A program made the position numbers and the translations under genes. The notes beneath the pieces are model-generated. The model was given only the letters and a program-made list of their open reading frames with translations. It ran no database searches and had not been told where the DNA came from. Of a DNA stretch of 28,920 bases, positions 13,785 through 23,294 are shown one piece after another. Each line of letters starts with the position of its first letter. Position 1 is the first letter of the stretch. Source of the DNA: an uncultured Lactobacillus sp. (lineage in GTDB: Bacteria > Bacillota > Bacilli > Lactobacillales > Lactobacillaceae); contig CAJUNC010000022.1 of assembly GCA_910587695.1 (NCBI GenBank), positions 1 to 28,920 of the forward strand, read 5' to 3'.

Positions 13785-15506
13785 ATGAAACAATCAAAAA
13801 TGTTGATTCCAACATTAAAAGAAGTGCCAAGCGATGCTGAAGCACTCAGTCACCAGTTAATGTTACGAGCTGGTTATATCAAACAAGTGACAGCCGGAGT
13901 CTATGCCTATTTACCATTGGCTTATCGGGTCTTAAATAATATCGAAACGATCATCCGTGATGAAATGGACAAGATCGATGCAGTTGAAATGCTTGTGCCA
14001 GGAGTTTTACCAGCTGAACTTTGGGAAGAATCTGGACGTTACAAGACATACGGAGCTAACTTATTTAAATTAAAGGATCGCCATGAACGTGACTTTATCT
14101 TAGGTCCGACCCATGAAGAGACATTTACTAAGATCATCAAAGATGCGATCAAGACATACAAAAAATTGCCTTTGACGTTGTATCAGATCCAAATGAAGTA
14201 TCGGGATGAAAGTCGTCCGCGTTTTGGACTTTTGCGTGGGCGTGAATTCTTGATGTTAGACGATTATTCATTCCACACAGATATGGAAAGTTTAGATAAA
14301 ACTTACCGTGACATGGATAAAGCCTACCAACAGATCTTTGAACGTGTCGGTCTTGATTTTAGAGGGATCATTGCTGATGCTGGTGCAATGGGTGGTAAGG
14401 ATTCCAAAGAATTTATGGCGATCGCACCGATCGGGGAAGATACAGTCGTTTATTCTGATTCAAGTGATTACGCTGCTAACCTTGAAATGGCAAAAAACTT
14501 GCGGATCAACAAGAAATCCCATGAAACGCCAAAGGAATTGACAAAAGTAGCCACACCCGATGCAAAGACGATCGATGAAGTTTCAGCTTTCTTAGAAGTT
14601 GATCCTGAAAACATGATCAAAACTTTAGTCTTTATGGCCGATGAAAAACCAGTTATCGTTTTGATGCGTGGTAATGACGAGCTAAATGAAGTTAAATTGA
14701 AAAACTACTTAGATTGTGACTTCTTAGATCCAGCTGAAGATACCAAAGCACGTGAGCTTTTAGGTGCAGATTTTGGCTCTTTAGGACCAGTTGGTGTAGC
14801 AAAAGACATTAAGATCGTAGCTGATCTTGATGTTGATGGGATGGTCAATGCTAATGTAGGGGCTAACGAAAATGGCTACCACTACATGAACGCTAATATC
14901 GAACGCGATTATCGCGTAGACGATTTTGTTGATCTTCGGACCGTTAAAGAAGGCGACCTTTCGCCAGATGGTGAGGGTGTCCTTAAGTTTACACGTGGGA
15001 TCGAGATCGGTCATATTTTCAAATTAGGTACACGTTATTCTGAAAGCTTAGGTGCAACAGTTTTAGATGAAAATGGTCGTGAAGTACCGATCATCATGGG
15101 TAGTTATGGTATCGGGGTATCTCGTTTGCTATCTGCGATCGTAGAACAAAATAGCGATGAAAATGGGATCATTTGGCCACGTTCGATCGCACCATTTGAT
15201 GTTCACGTGGTACCGGTCAATGTGAAAAAAGAAGAACAAGTTAAACTAGCAACTGAGATCACAACATTGTTAGAAGATGCGGGCTACAAAGTTTTAGTTG
15301 ATGATCGTAAAGAACGTCCAGGGGTAAAATTTGCCGATGCTGATCTTATCGGTCTACCTGCTCGGATCACAGTTGGTAAAAAAGCCGATGAAGGGATCGT
15401 TGAGATCAAATTACGTCGTACAGGCGAAACACTTGAAGTTAAGACAGATGAATTATTAAATTCGATCAAGATCTTACTCAAAGAAGATCAAGGCATTTTT
15501 GGCTAG
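13785..15506 (+). CDS. proS: Prolyl-tRNA synthetase, bacterial type with editing domain
   Basis: 573-residue class II aminoacyl-tRNA synthetase. Motif 1 sits near LRAGYIKQVTAGVYAYLPLA, and motif 2 is YRDESRPRFGLLRGREFLMLD. The inserted editing domain that clears mis-charged Ala-tRNAPro covers about residues 230-390. Motif 3 and the anticodon-binding domain follow (SYGIGVSRLLSAI, then HVVPVNVKKEEQ and VLVDDRKERPGVKFADADL). AAGGGG precedes the ATG. Full length. Confidence 0.97.
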   Translation: MKQSKMLIPTLKEVPSDAEALSHQLMLRAGYIKQVTAGVYAYLPLAYRVLNNIETIIRDEMDKIDAVEMLVPGVLPAELWEESGRYKTYGANLFKLKDRHERDFILGPTHEETFTKIIKDAIKTYKKLPLTLYQIQMKYRDESRPRFGLLRGREFLMLDDYSFHTDMESLDKTYRDMDKAYQQIFERVGLDFRGIIADAGAMGGKDSKEFMAIAPIGEDTVVYSDSSDYAANLEMAKNLRINKKSHETPKELTKVATPDAKTIDEVSAFLEVDPENMIKTLVFMADEKPVIVLMRGNDELNEVKLKNYLDCDFLDPAEDTKARELLGADFGSLGPVGVAKDIKIVADLDVDGMVNANVGANENGYHYMNANIERDYRVDDFVDLRTVKEGDLSPDGEGVLKFTRGIEIGHIFKLGTRYSESLGATVLDENGREVPIIMGSYGIGVSRLLSAIVEQNSDENGIIWPRSIAPFDVHVVPVNVKKEEQVKLATEITTLLEDAGYKVLVDDRKERPGVKFADADLIGLPARITVGKKADEGIVEIKLRRTGETLEVKTDELLNSIKILLKEDQGIFG

Positions 15507-15518
15507 ATATAGATAATT

Positions 15519-15550
15519 GGACTGGCGAAAGTGACTTCACCAGTCCTTTT
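15519..15550 (+). terminator. Intrinsic terminator between proS and polC
   Basis: GGACTGG (15519-15525) pairs with CCAGTCC (15540-15546), followed by TTTTATTT. It would reduce read-through from the pyrH-proS run into polC; no strong separate polC promoter was identified. Confidence 0.75.
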
Positions 15551-15575
15551 ATTTCTGATAGAGAGGGGTCAGAAT

Positions 15576-18500
15576 TTGGAACCAAATAAACAGGAATTGT
15601 TTTTGCGCTTACTTGAACAGATCAAGTGGCAACATTTACCAGAAGAACAAGAGCTCTTTATCGGAGCTACGATCGATAAAGTCGAAGTTCATACAGCTTC
15701 AAAACGCTGGGAATTTACGATCAGTTTAAAGCAAGTGTTGCCCTTTACAACATTTTTGCGCTTTAACCACGCTCTTGCCAACGCTTTTGAACCGATCGCT
15801 CAAACGGCTTTGAATTTGAAAGTTCAAGAGGCGACGTTAAATGATCGTGATCTTGGTGATTATTGGGCCTATGTGGTTTCAACGTGCGGGGTCAATTCGC
15901 CTTTGATCCAAGAATTATGTCAAGGTAAGGTACCGTATTTAGATGATAACCGTGTCATGTTGTTGGCTGAAAATGAGATCATCAAAAACTTTTTGACAAC
16001 ACAGGCTTTAGGGCCGATCGAACGGACGTATCAACAGTATGGCTTTCCTAAATTTACGATCAATACGTTGATCGATGAATCAAAATCACAGGCTAAGATC
16101 GATGAATACAAAGAACAAAAAGCTAGATCTGATGCGCAATTGGCCCAACAAGCTGTCGAAGCGATCCAAAAACAAAACGAAAAACGTCAACAAAAAGCCA
16201 AAGAAAAAGAAACGGTCACTGTTGATGGACCAGTCCAACTTGGCAAAAAGATCGCTGATGATGCTGAGATCAGACAGATGGCAACGATCACGGAAGAAGA
16301 ACGTTCGGTGGTCGTCCAAGGTTATATTTTCGATAAAGAAGTTCGAACTCTACGCTCCGAGCGCAAGTTGCTCATCATCAAGGTCACGGATTATTCTTCA
16401 TCAATGGTGATCAAAAAGTTTTCTCGCAATGAAGAAGATGAAGCGATGTTTGACGCTTTAGCTGTAGGTAAGTGGGTCAAAATTCGTGGGAGCGTTCAAG
16501 AAGATACCTATATGCGCGATCTAGCAATGAATGCTTATGATATCGTTGAAGTAGCACATGAAGGGCGCAAAGATATCGCACCAGAAGATCATAAGCGAGC
16601 TGAATTGCATGTGCATTCCAATATGAGTATGATGGATGCGACAAATAGTATCAGCGACTATGTCAAGCAAGCAGCTGCTTGGGGCCAAAAAGCGATCGCG
16701 ATCACTGATCATAGTACGCTACAAGCTTTCCCAGAGGCTCATAGTGCGGGTTTGAAAAATAATGTCAAGATCTTATACGGGGTCGAGGCTAATGTCGTTG
16801 ATGATGGGCAACCGATCGCTTATAACGAACAACATGTGAAATTAAAAGATGCGACATATGTTGTTTTCGATACGGAAACGACAGGGTTATCAGCTCGCTA
16901 TGATAAGGTCATCGAATTAGCGGCAGTCAAGATGAAAGATGGCGAAGTGATCGAGCGTTTTGAACAATTTATCGATCCAGGGCATCCACTTTCACAAACG
17001 ACGATCAAATTGACTTCGATCACGGATGATATGGTCCGAGGCTCAAAGTCTGAAAAAGAAGTCTTTGAGATGTTCCAAGAATTCTGTAAGGGCAGTATCA
17101 TCGTCGGTCATAATGCGACCTTTGACGTGGATTTTATGAATACTGGTTATGCTCGGCATGGACTACCCTTGATCGGTGAACCTTGGTTGGATACATTGCC
17201 GATGGCACGCTTATTGTATCCAGAAATGAAAGGTTTTCGTTTGAATACCTTAGCTAAGAAATTAAATGTCAACTTGGAACACCATCACCGGGCGATCTAT
17301 GATGCGGAAGCAACGGGCTATATCTATTATGCAATGCTAAAAGATGCCGAAGAAAAGTTGAATATCGAATACCATGATCAATTTAATACGCAAAAAGATG
17401 ATGAGACTTATAAACATCAGCATCCATTCCACGCGGTGATCTTGGCTAAAACACAAGAAGGGCTCAAAAATCTCTTTAAAGTTGCTTCGGAGTCAATGGT
17501 CAAGTATTTTTACCGTGTTCCACGGGTACCACGTTCCGTTCTAGATAAATATCGTGAGGGGTTGATCGTTGGTTCGGCATGTGCTGATGGGGAAGTATTT
17601 ACTGCGATGATGCAAAAAGGTTATGAACAAGCTAAAGAAAAGGCAAAATATTATGACTATTTAGAAGTTCAGCCTAAAGCATTATATGCTCCTTTGATCG
17701 AACAAGAGTTAGTCAAAAATAATAAAAATTTAGAAGAGATCATTTCTAATATGGTGCAACTAGCTGAAGAGCTCAATATCCCGATCGCAGCTACGGGGGA
17801 TGTGCATTTTATGAATAAAGAAGATGCGATCTACCGTAAAATCTTGATCCATTCACAAGGCGGGGCTAACCCGCTTAATAAGCTACGTGATCTACCAGAT
17901 GCACACTTTCGAACAACTGATGAAATGCTGGAAGATTTTGCCTTTTTAGGTGAAGAAAAGGCAAAAAAGGTCGTAGTAACTGATCCAAATAAGATCGTCG
18001 ACATGTGTGATGAGATCACGCCAGTCAAGGATAAATTGTATACTCCTAAAATGCCAGGGGCTGAAGATGATATCAAGAATTTGACATTGAACAAAGCCCA
18101 TGAATGGTATGGCGATCCGTTACCAGATAACGTGCAAAAACGAGTTGATAAAGAATTGAAATCTGTTATCGGAAATGGTTTTTCGGTCATCTATTTGATC
18201 TCACAAAAGTTAGTGGCTAAATCAAATAAAGATGGCTATTTAGTAGGGTCTCGTGGTTCGGTGGGCTCAAGTCTGGTCGCAACACTGACTGGTATCACCG
18301 AGGTCAACCCATTGCCACCACATTATCGCTGTCCAAAATGTAAGTGGTCGCATTTTTATGAAAAAGGTGAGTATGGTTCTGGCTATGACTTACCTGATAA
18401 AGAATGTCCAGAATGCAAAACAGAATTGGTCAAAGACGGACAAGAGATCCCATTTGAAACGTTCCTTGGTTTCAAGGGGAATAAAGTTCCCGATATCGAT

Positions 18501-19919
18501 CTGAACTTTTCAGGGGACTATCAACCAGTAGCTCATAACTATACGAAGGTCTTGTTTGGTGAGAACAATGTTTTTCGGGCTGGTACGATCGGTACTGTGG
18601 CTGATAAAACGGCCTATGGTTATGTCAAAGCCTACGAACGTGACACTGAGCAGAATTTGCGAGGTGCTGAAGTCGATCGACTGGCTAAGGGGGCCACAGG
18701 TGTCAAGCGAACGACCGGTCAACACCCGGCTGGGATCTTGGTCGTACCTGATTATCTTGATATCTATGACTTTACTCCGATCCAGTATCCGGCTGACGAT
18801 CTGACTGCAGCTTGGAAAACGACTCACTTTGATTTCCACTCGATCCATGATAATATCTTAAAACTCGACTGTTTAGGGCATGATGATCCGACGATGATCA
18901 GAATGTTGCAAGACCTTTCAGGGATCGAGCCAAAAACGATCCCGACCGATGATCCCGGCGTGATGAAGCTATTTTCAGGAACTGATATTTTGGGTGTTAC
19001 TCCAGAGCAGATCCAGTCTAAGACCGGTACTTTGGGGATCCCAGAATTTGGTACGCGCTTTGTTCGAGGAATGTTAGAAGAAACGCATCCTAAAACGTTT
19101 GCCGAATTAGTCAAGATCTCTGGGCTTTCCCACGGGACTGACGTGTGGTTAGGCAATGCGGAAGAATTGATCCAAAATGGGACCGTTACGATGCCAGAAG
19201 TTATTGGATGTCGTGACGATATCATGATGGACTTGATCCATATGGGAGTCGAGTCTGACTTAGCCTTTAAGATCATGGAACATGTACGTAAGGGTCGTGG
19301 TATTCCAGATGAGTGGCAAGCAGCGATGCGTGAATCTGAAGTACCAGAATGGTATATCGGTGCATGCTTGAAGATCAAATACATGTTCCCGAAAGCCCAC
19401 GCGGCGGCCTACGTGTTGATGGCTTTGCGGATCGCCTATTTCAAGGTGTACTATCCATTGGTATACTATGCTGCTTATTTCTCAGTTCGAGCTGATGACT
19501 TTGATCTAGTTTCGATGGCTCATGGTAAAGAGTCAGTCAAAGCTGCGATGAAAGAGATCAATGACAAGGGTAATGAGGCTACGGCAAAAGAAAAAAATCT
19601 ATTGACCGTACTTGAATTAGCCAACGAAATGTTGGAACGTGGCTTTGAATTCAAAATGGTCGATCTCAATAAATCAGATGCCAGTGATTGGTTGATCGAA
19701 GATAATACTTTGATCGCGCCATTTACGGCAGTGCCAGGTTTGGGTCTAAACGTTGCCAAACAGATCGTGGCGGCACGTGAGGAACAAGATTTCTTATCTA
19801 AAGAAGATCTCGCTAAACGTGGTAAAGTCTCTGCGACGATCATCGATTTCATGACCGAAAACCACGTACTTGACGCTTTGCCAGACTCTAACCAGCTTAA
19901 TTTGTTCGCTGATTTCTGA
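15576..19919 (+). CDS. polC: DNA polymerase III alpha subunit, Gram-positive PolC type
   Basis: 1447-residue replicative polymerase with built-in 3'-5' proofreading. In order: an N-terminal domain; an OB fold (about residues 245-330); the first half of a PHP domain (AELHVHSNMSMMDATNS, then AITDHSTLQAF); a DnaQ-type exonuclease beginning FDTETTGL (D432); the second PHP half; the palm with PDIDLNFSGDY (D973, D975); a four-cysteine zinc site (CPKCK...CPEC) just before the palm; fingers; and a C-terminal QLNLF beta-clamp-binding motif (about 1441-1445). It starts at TTG 15576, after AGAGGGG; the longer in-frame extension has no ribosome binding site and overlaps the terminator. A prophage begins right after its stop. 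Confidence 0.97.
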   Translation: MEPNKQELFLRLLEQIKWQHLPEEQELFIGATIDKVEVHTASKRWEFTISLKQVLPFTTFLRFNHALANAFEPIAQTALNLKVQEATLNDRDLGDYWAYVVSTCGVNSPLIQELCQGKVPYLDDNRVMLLAENEIIKNFLTTQALGPIERTYQQYGFPKFTINTLIDESKSQAKIDEYKEQKARSDAQLAQQAVEAIQKQNEKRQQKAKEKETVTVDGPVQLGKKIADDAEIRQMATITEEERSVVVQGYIFDKEVRTLRSERKLLIIKVTDYSSSMVIKKFSRNEEDEAMFDALAVGKWVKIRGSVQEDTYMRDLAMNAYDIVEVAHEGRKDIAPEDHKRAELHVHSNMSMMDATNSISDYVKQAAAWGQKAIAITDHSTLQAFPEAHSAGLKNNVKILYGVEANVVDDGQPIAYNEQHVKLKDATYVVFDTETTGLSARYDKVIELAAVKMKDGEVIERFEQFIDPGHPLSQTTIKLTSITDDMVRGSKSEKEVFEMFQEFCKGSIIVGHNATFDVDFMNTGYARHGLPLIGEPWLDTLPMARLLYPEMKGFRLNTLAKKLNVNLEHHHRAIYDAEATGYIYYAMLKDAEEKLNIEYHDQFNTQKDDETYKHQHPFHAVILAKTQEGLKNLFKVASESMVKYFYRVPRVPRSVLDKYREGLIVGSACADGEVFTAMMQKGYEQAKEKAKYYDYLEVQPKALYAPLIEQELVKNNKNLEEIISNMVQLAEELNIPIAATGDVHFMNKEDAIYRKILIHSQGGANPLNKLRDLPDAHFRTTDEMLEDFAFLGEEKAKKVVVTDPNKIVDMCDEITPVKDKLYTPKMPGAEDDIKNLTLNKAHEWYGDPLPDNVQKRVDKELKSVIGNGFSVIYLISQKLVAKSNKDGYLVGSRGSVGSSLVATLTGITEVNPLPPHYRCPKCKWSHFYEKGEYGSGYDLPDKECPECKTELVKDGQEIPFETFLGFKGNKVPDIDLNFSGDYQPVAHNYTKVLFGENNVFRAGTIGTVADKTAYGYVKAYERDTEQNLRGAEVDRLAKGATGVKRTTGQHPAGILVVPDYLDIYDFTPIQYPADDLTAAWKTTHFDFHSIHDNILKLDCLGHDDPTMIRMLQDLSGIEPKTIPTDDPGVMKLFSGTDILGVTPEQIQSKTGTLGIPEFGTRFVRGMLEETHPKTFAELVKISGLSHGTDVWLGNAEELIQNGTVTMPEVIGCRDDIMMDLIHMGVESDLAFKIMEHVRKGRGIPDEWQAAMRESEVPEWYIGACLKIKYMFPKAHAAAYVLMALRIAYFKVYYPLVYYAAYFSVRADDFDLVSMAHGKESVKAAMKEINDKGNEATAKEKNLLTVLELANEMLERGFEFKMVDLNKSDASDWLIEDNTLIAPFTAVPGLGLNVAKQIVAAREEQDFLSKEDLAKRGKVSATIIDFMTENHVLDALPDSNQLNLFADF

Positions 19920-20033
19920 TATATCAACGTTTTTGAAGATTAGGTAAATTTAATAAAAGAGATGTCTATTTTTCAAATGGGCAACAAATGGGCAAAAATT
20001 TTTAGCGATACTGTAAAAGGTATCGCTTTTTTA
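19920..20033. other. Probable prophage left attachment region (attL)
   Basis: Junction between the host polC gene and the phage integrase. CAAATGGGCAA occurs twice in tandem (19974-19984 and 19985-19995); repeats of this look next to phage int genes are usually arm-type integrase sites. The exact core cannot be set without attR or an empty chromosome. It could lie in the polC 3' end or just after it. Confidence 0.5.
20004..20033 (+). terminator. Terminator between polC and the integrase
   Basis: AGCGATA (20004-20010) pairs with TATCGCT (20021-20027), followed by TTTTTT. It stops rightward transcription from polC just before the convergent integrase gene and appears to be phage-borne. Confidence 0.75.
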
Positions 20034-21224
20034 TTACAGAAAATTATCAATTTGAGCTATCTTATCTTCAAAATCTTGACGTGCTTTTTTAGTCACGTGC
20101 ATATAAATCTTTTCTGTGATGTTTGTGTCAGCATGTCCAATGCGATCTTTGATTACACGCAGAGGTACATCCATATCGGCAAGTACCGAAACATGCGTAT
20201 GTCTGAAATAGTGTGTAGTGACATCTTTATCTATGTTCTGACGTTCAATTATACGCTTTAGCATAGTATTTGCGTTGTTGATGTTAAGTGGCTTTTGATC
20301 AGCAAAATGTGGTGCTGATGGATTGTAAGCGAACAGTAACGCATCTAAGTCTTTGTTACGCATATGTTTTTCGACGATATCTGTAGCTTCAGGGGATAAG
20401 ATTATCTTGCGCATCCCAGCAAAAGTTTTGGTAGAGTCTGACAAATAATATCGTGAGGGTGAGCTCAGGAAAACAAGTGAGTGATTGATATCAAGATAAG
20501 TTTTACCGTTTTCTTTGATCACATCTTGAACGCGTAAGCCAGATGCCTCGCCAAAACGCATTCCGGTCAAGTATTGTAGCTTGAAGACATCAGCATAGTG
20601 ATCTGCACCATTTATCAAACAATCATCAATTATTTTTCTATACTCGTCTTGTGTCAGATACTTATTTTCTATTTGATTTCTTTTGCGAGCATTTTCATTT
20701 TTCCATTCAATCTTTACTTTTTTAACATGATTATCTTTTAAATATCCATATGTCACAGCAAAATCAAACAAGATAGATACTTTATTTTTTATAGCTCGGA
20801 CAGTTCCATTTGTTAGATCGCGTTCGTTGTTATACAGCAGATCGTTGAAGTAGCGATTTAGACTTCGTTGTGAAATATTGCTTATGATAGTATCATGACC
20901 AAAATCATCGACAAATTTTCTGATAAACAATGCACCATTTTTGTAAGTGCTAGGTTGGACTCGTTTTTGATATTGCTCTAAAAATGCGATTGATACTTGT
21001 GAGAGTGTTGCAGTTTGAACAAATTCACTTTCTTCTGCTAATGCTTTATTGATTTTACGCTCTAACTCTTGTGTAGCTGCTTTTACTACTTGCGGTGTTT
21101 TCTTCCCATATGTTACAGAAACCTTGTGATATTTTCCTGTCAATGTTGATTTGTAACGTTCGACAAAGCAGTAGCGCTTTTCCAATTTTCCGTTGACTAG
21201 TACTTCTCTGTTTTCGATCCACAT
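20034..21224 (-). CDS. int: Phage tyrosine integrase
   Basis: 396-residue tyrosine recombinase. An N-terminal arm-binding domain (about 1-65), a SAM-like core-binding domain (about 70-165) and a catalytic domain (about 185-385) are visible. Active-site residues are R223 (TGMRFGEASGL), K266 (probable), H338-x-x-R341 (HYFRHTHVS), H364 (RIGHADTNIT) and the nucleophile Y374 (KIYMHV). AAGGAGAG lies 9-10 bases before the ATG. It is transcribed leftward and abuts attL, the usual place for temperate phage integrases. It should catalyse integration into, and with an excisionase excision from, the site beside polC. Confidence 0.95.
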   Translation of the reverse strand: MWIENREVLVNGKLEKRYCFVERYKSTLTGKYHKVSVTYGKKTPQVVKAATQELERKINKALAEESEFVQTATLSQVSIAFLEQYQKRVQPSTYKNGALFIRKFVDDFGHDTIISNISQRSLNRYFNDLLYNNERDLTNGTVRAIKNKVSILFDFAVTYGYLKDNHVKKVKIEWKNENARKRNQIENKYLTQDEYRKIIDDCLINGADHYADVFKLQYLTGMRFGEASGLRVQDVIKENGKTYLDINHSLVFLSSPSRYYLSDSTKTFAGMRKIILSPEATDIVEKHMRNKDLDALLFAYNPSAPHFADQKPLNINNANTMLKRIIERQNIDKDVTTHYFRHTHVSVLADMDVPLRVIKDRIGHADTNITEKIYMHVTKKARQDFEDKIAQIDNFL

Positions 21225-21274
21225 AATAACATCTCTCCTTTTGCGAATGTATGTTCTTTCTTGTGTCTTATAAA

Positions 21275-21294
21275 ACCCGTCACTGGGGACGGGT
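21275..21294 (-). terminator. Terminator of the membrane protein gene
   Basis: ACCCGTC (21275-21281) pairs with GACGGGT (21288-21294). Read leftward it is followed by TTTTATAAG, so it ends the leftward transcript ahead of int. The integrase then needs its own promoter or read-through. Confidence 0.7.
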
Positions 21295-21305
21295 CGGGAT
21301 AATTG

Positions 21306-22352
21306 CTATTGATTCAATTCTAAAGTCATATCGTAATCATGATGATAGTTGTCATCTTCGTAATCATCAGTATCATAGCTACCAGAGAATTTAAAACGAA
21401 GGTTGGTTAAATCAGAAACATTAGATAACGATTTTACAGGAATGGTTACCCAACCATCCTTTGTAGCACCGTTTGAAATCGCACCATCCCAACTATCAAC
21501 ATCAGCGGTATGCTGTTCACCATTATTTAGAACTACAGTTCCTTGTGTAGGATAAATATTGATATCTTGGGTAGGTGTGATTGATAAATGAATTCGGACA
21601 AAACCTTGTAAATTGAAATCACCATCTTCATTAGAACTATATTTATATTCTTTGGTAGTTTTTAAAACTTCGATTTTATCGATATTAATATTTGCTACCC
21701 AGCTGTTATCTGTATAATTGACATCATATGTCTTTTTGTCAGCAATTTTATAAGTTGTGTAGTCATATTTAAAGGTGTCAGATGAATTACTTTTTGCAGA
21801 AGTATTACTTCCTGTTGCTGAACCATTTGAATGGTTACTACTATCTGAACTATCTCCAATAGAACCAACTGCCAAAATAGCGATAATAATGATTGCTACA
21901 CCACCCAAAATAGACCAAAGCAGTGTTTTATTGGATTTGTTCTTGGTAGTAGTCGGATCATTTTGACTTTGATTGGAATTTTCAGTTGTAGGAGCATTTG
22001 GAACGGGATGTTGCAATAGTGTAAACACTGTTGCGATTATTAAAACAATAATAGCTGGTAGATATAGACTAGCTGTAAGCCCAAAAAGAGCATTTCCAAT
22101 AATACCTAAAACTGGACCAACGATAGAAATATAGTGCTTTTTTGACTGTACCAAAGCCCAGATGTTTAGCCCCACACCGATCCAAGCCATGATATAAAAG
22201 AAAGCAGCGATTGACCCAGTGGAGTCTCCACCTTCAAAAGCATCAGAAAATGCGCTACTTACAATTACAGGCATAGCAATTGCGAATAAAACGCAGTTAA
22301 CGATATCCAGAACACCAGTCCAAGTGTTCAATGCTAAACGATTTTTCTTCAT
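21306..22352 (-). CDS. Prophage membrane protein with extracellular C-terminal domain
   Basis: 348 residues. Four hydrophobic spans lie in the first 112 residues (around 13-33, 47-67, 73-93, 95-112), then a polar Asn/Gln/Thr-rich linker, a fifth span at about 145-167 (LLWSILGGVAIIIIAILAVG), a Ser/Asn-rich linker, and a beta-rich domain of about 150 residues (FKYDYTTYKIADKKTYDVNY and onward) predicted outside the cell. AAAGGAGATGA lies ahead of the ATG. No family is recognised with confidence. It is expressed in the lysogenic direction between cI and int, where phages often keep superinfection-exclusion proteins; that role is inference. The extracellular domain loosely resembles DUF4352-like folds. 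Confidence 0.6.
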   Translation of the reverse strand: MKKNRLALNTWTGVLDIVNCVLFAIAMPVIVSSAFSDAFEGGDSTGSIAAFFYIMAWIGVGLNIWALVQSKKHYISIVGPVLGIIGNALFGLTASLYLPAIIVLIIATVFTLLQHPVPNAPTTENSNQSQNDPTTTKNKSNKTLLWSILGGVAIIIIAILAVGSIGDSSDSSNHSNGSATGSNTSAKSNSSDTFKYDYTTYKIADKKTYDVNYTDNSWVANINIDKIEVLKTTKEYKYSSNEDGDFNLQGFVRIHLSITPTQDINIYPTQGTVVLNNGEQHTADVDSWDGAISNGATKDGWVTIPVKSLSNVSDLTNLRFKFSGSYDTDDYEDDNYHHDYDMTLELNQ

Positions 22353-22421
22353 AGTGAAAAATCATCTCCTTTTTTATTTCAGCTTTTAACGTCATCAGTT
22401 TTTGGACGACCAAAAAAGTGG

Positions 22422-23294
22422 TTAGGCATAGCGCATATTTTTAGTGATATATTCATTAACAGCATCGCGATTTGAGTTTCTGATTGTTGTATTTGAAAAA
22501 TCTTTAAAACTTTCAAATTCGTTACTCTTGTTAGTTATATCGAAGGACTTAACTCGAGAATTTGTTGAGGAAATGTCAGAGATTATTTGCTTTTTTTCAG
22601 TAGCAAAATCATCAGAATCATATAAGAATATCATATCTCCATATCCATCAAATCTTGCGCTTAGTGCAGCAATTTTTTGATAAAACCTTTCTAACCCCTC
22701 ATCTGTGGATGGCATTGAATTGATAATGCTAAAATTCTTTTGATTATTTAAGTAAGCATAGTCAGCTTTGTAACTGACAGGTGAGGTAGCATATGGTTTG
22801 AAGGTAGGATTTGGCAACAGATTATTATTGATAAAATTATTTTCCTTAAAGTATGATTTAACAATTTCAGTTGCGTTAGCTACGGCTCTATTTCGACGAT
22901 AATAAAATTCCTTTCCCACATATGTATCTACAAGCATATCAAGGACACTACCAATATTTTTTGTAGCACCATAAGTGAGGGGGGATAGCATTATATTCTC
23001 AGGTAATCCTTCAATGGTAACTAGTTTTTTACTGATTTCTATATTGAAAAGACTTGGCTGACTCAACTTTTGTAACATAAATTTTGTGAACTTCAATGTT
23101 TCTTTGAAGAGTCTTTTCGAATCTTCGGAATAGTTTAATAAGCTATTTAGCTTGTTTGTATGCTCAGGCAATATAGAAAAATCGATAATATTATTGCTTG
23201 AATCAAACATGATTATTCCTATATTTATTTGCTCATTACGTATGTAGTCAGGAACGTAAGAAATTACTGTGAAAGTATATTTTTGTCTTCCCAA
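22422..23294 (-). CDS. DUF3037-like protein, partner of the HipA-like kinase
   Basis: 290 residues. The first 120 or so match the DUF3037 pattern: YTFTVISYVPDYIRNEQINIGIIMF, with the N-I-G-I-I-M-F strand typical of the family. The rest is a less conserved, charged region without membrane spans. It starts with TTG at 23294, 9 bases after AGGAGG, and overlaps the 3' end of the kinase gene by 31 bases, so the two are co-translated. DUF3037 proteins are known mainly as neighbours of HipA-type kinase genes; their biochemical role is not established. A partner, antidote or substrate role is inference. Confidence 0.75.
   Translation of the reverse strand: MGRQKYTFTVISYVPDYIRNEQINIGIIMFDSSNNIIDFSILPEHTNKLNSLLNYSEDSKRLFKETLKFTKFMLQKLSQPSLFNIEISKKLVTIEGLPENIMLSPLTYGATKNIGSVLDMLVDTYVGKEFYYRRNRAVANATEIVKSYFKENNFINNNLLPNPTFKPYATSPVSYKADYAYLNNQKNFSIINSMPSTDEGLERFYQKIAALSARFDGYGDMIFLYDSDDFATEKKQIISDISSTNSRVKSFDITNKSNEFESFKDFSNTTIRNSNRDAVNEYITKNMRYA

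Noticed and set aside
16075..16410. Lysine-rich frame within polC
   Set aside because: Frame-shifted reading of the Gln/Lys-rich linker between PolC's N-terminal and OB domains; not protein-like.
18824..19384. 186-codon leftward frame within polC
   Set aside because: It mirrors polC codons, has no start signal and reads as low-quality sequence; polC is well conserved here.
19962..20261. Rightward frame across the int 3' end
   Set aside because: Opposite-strand shadow of the integrase with no ribosome binding site; it also crosses a terminator.
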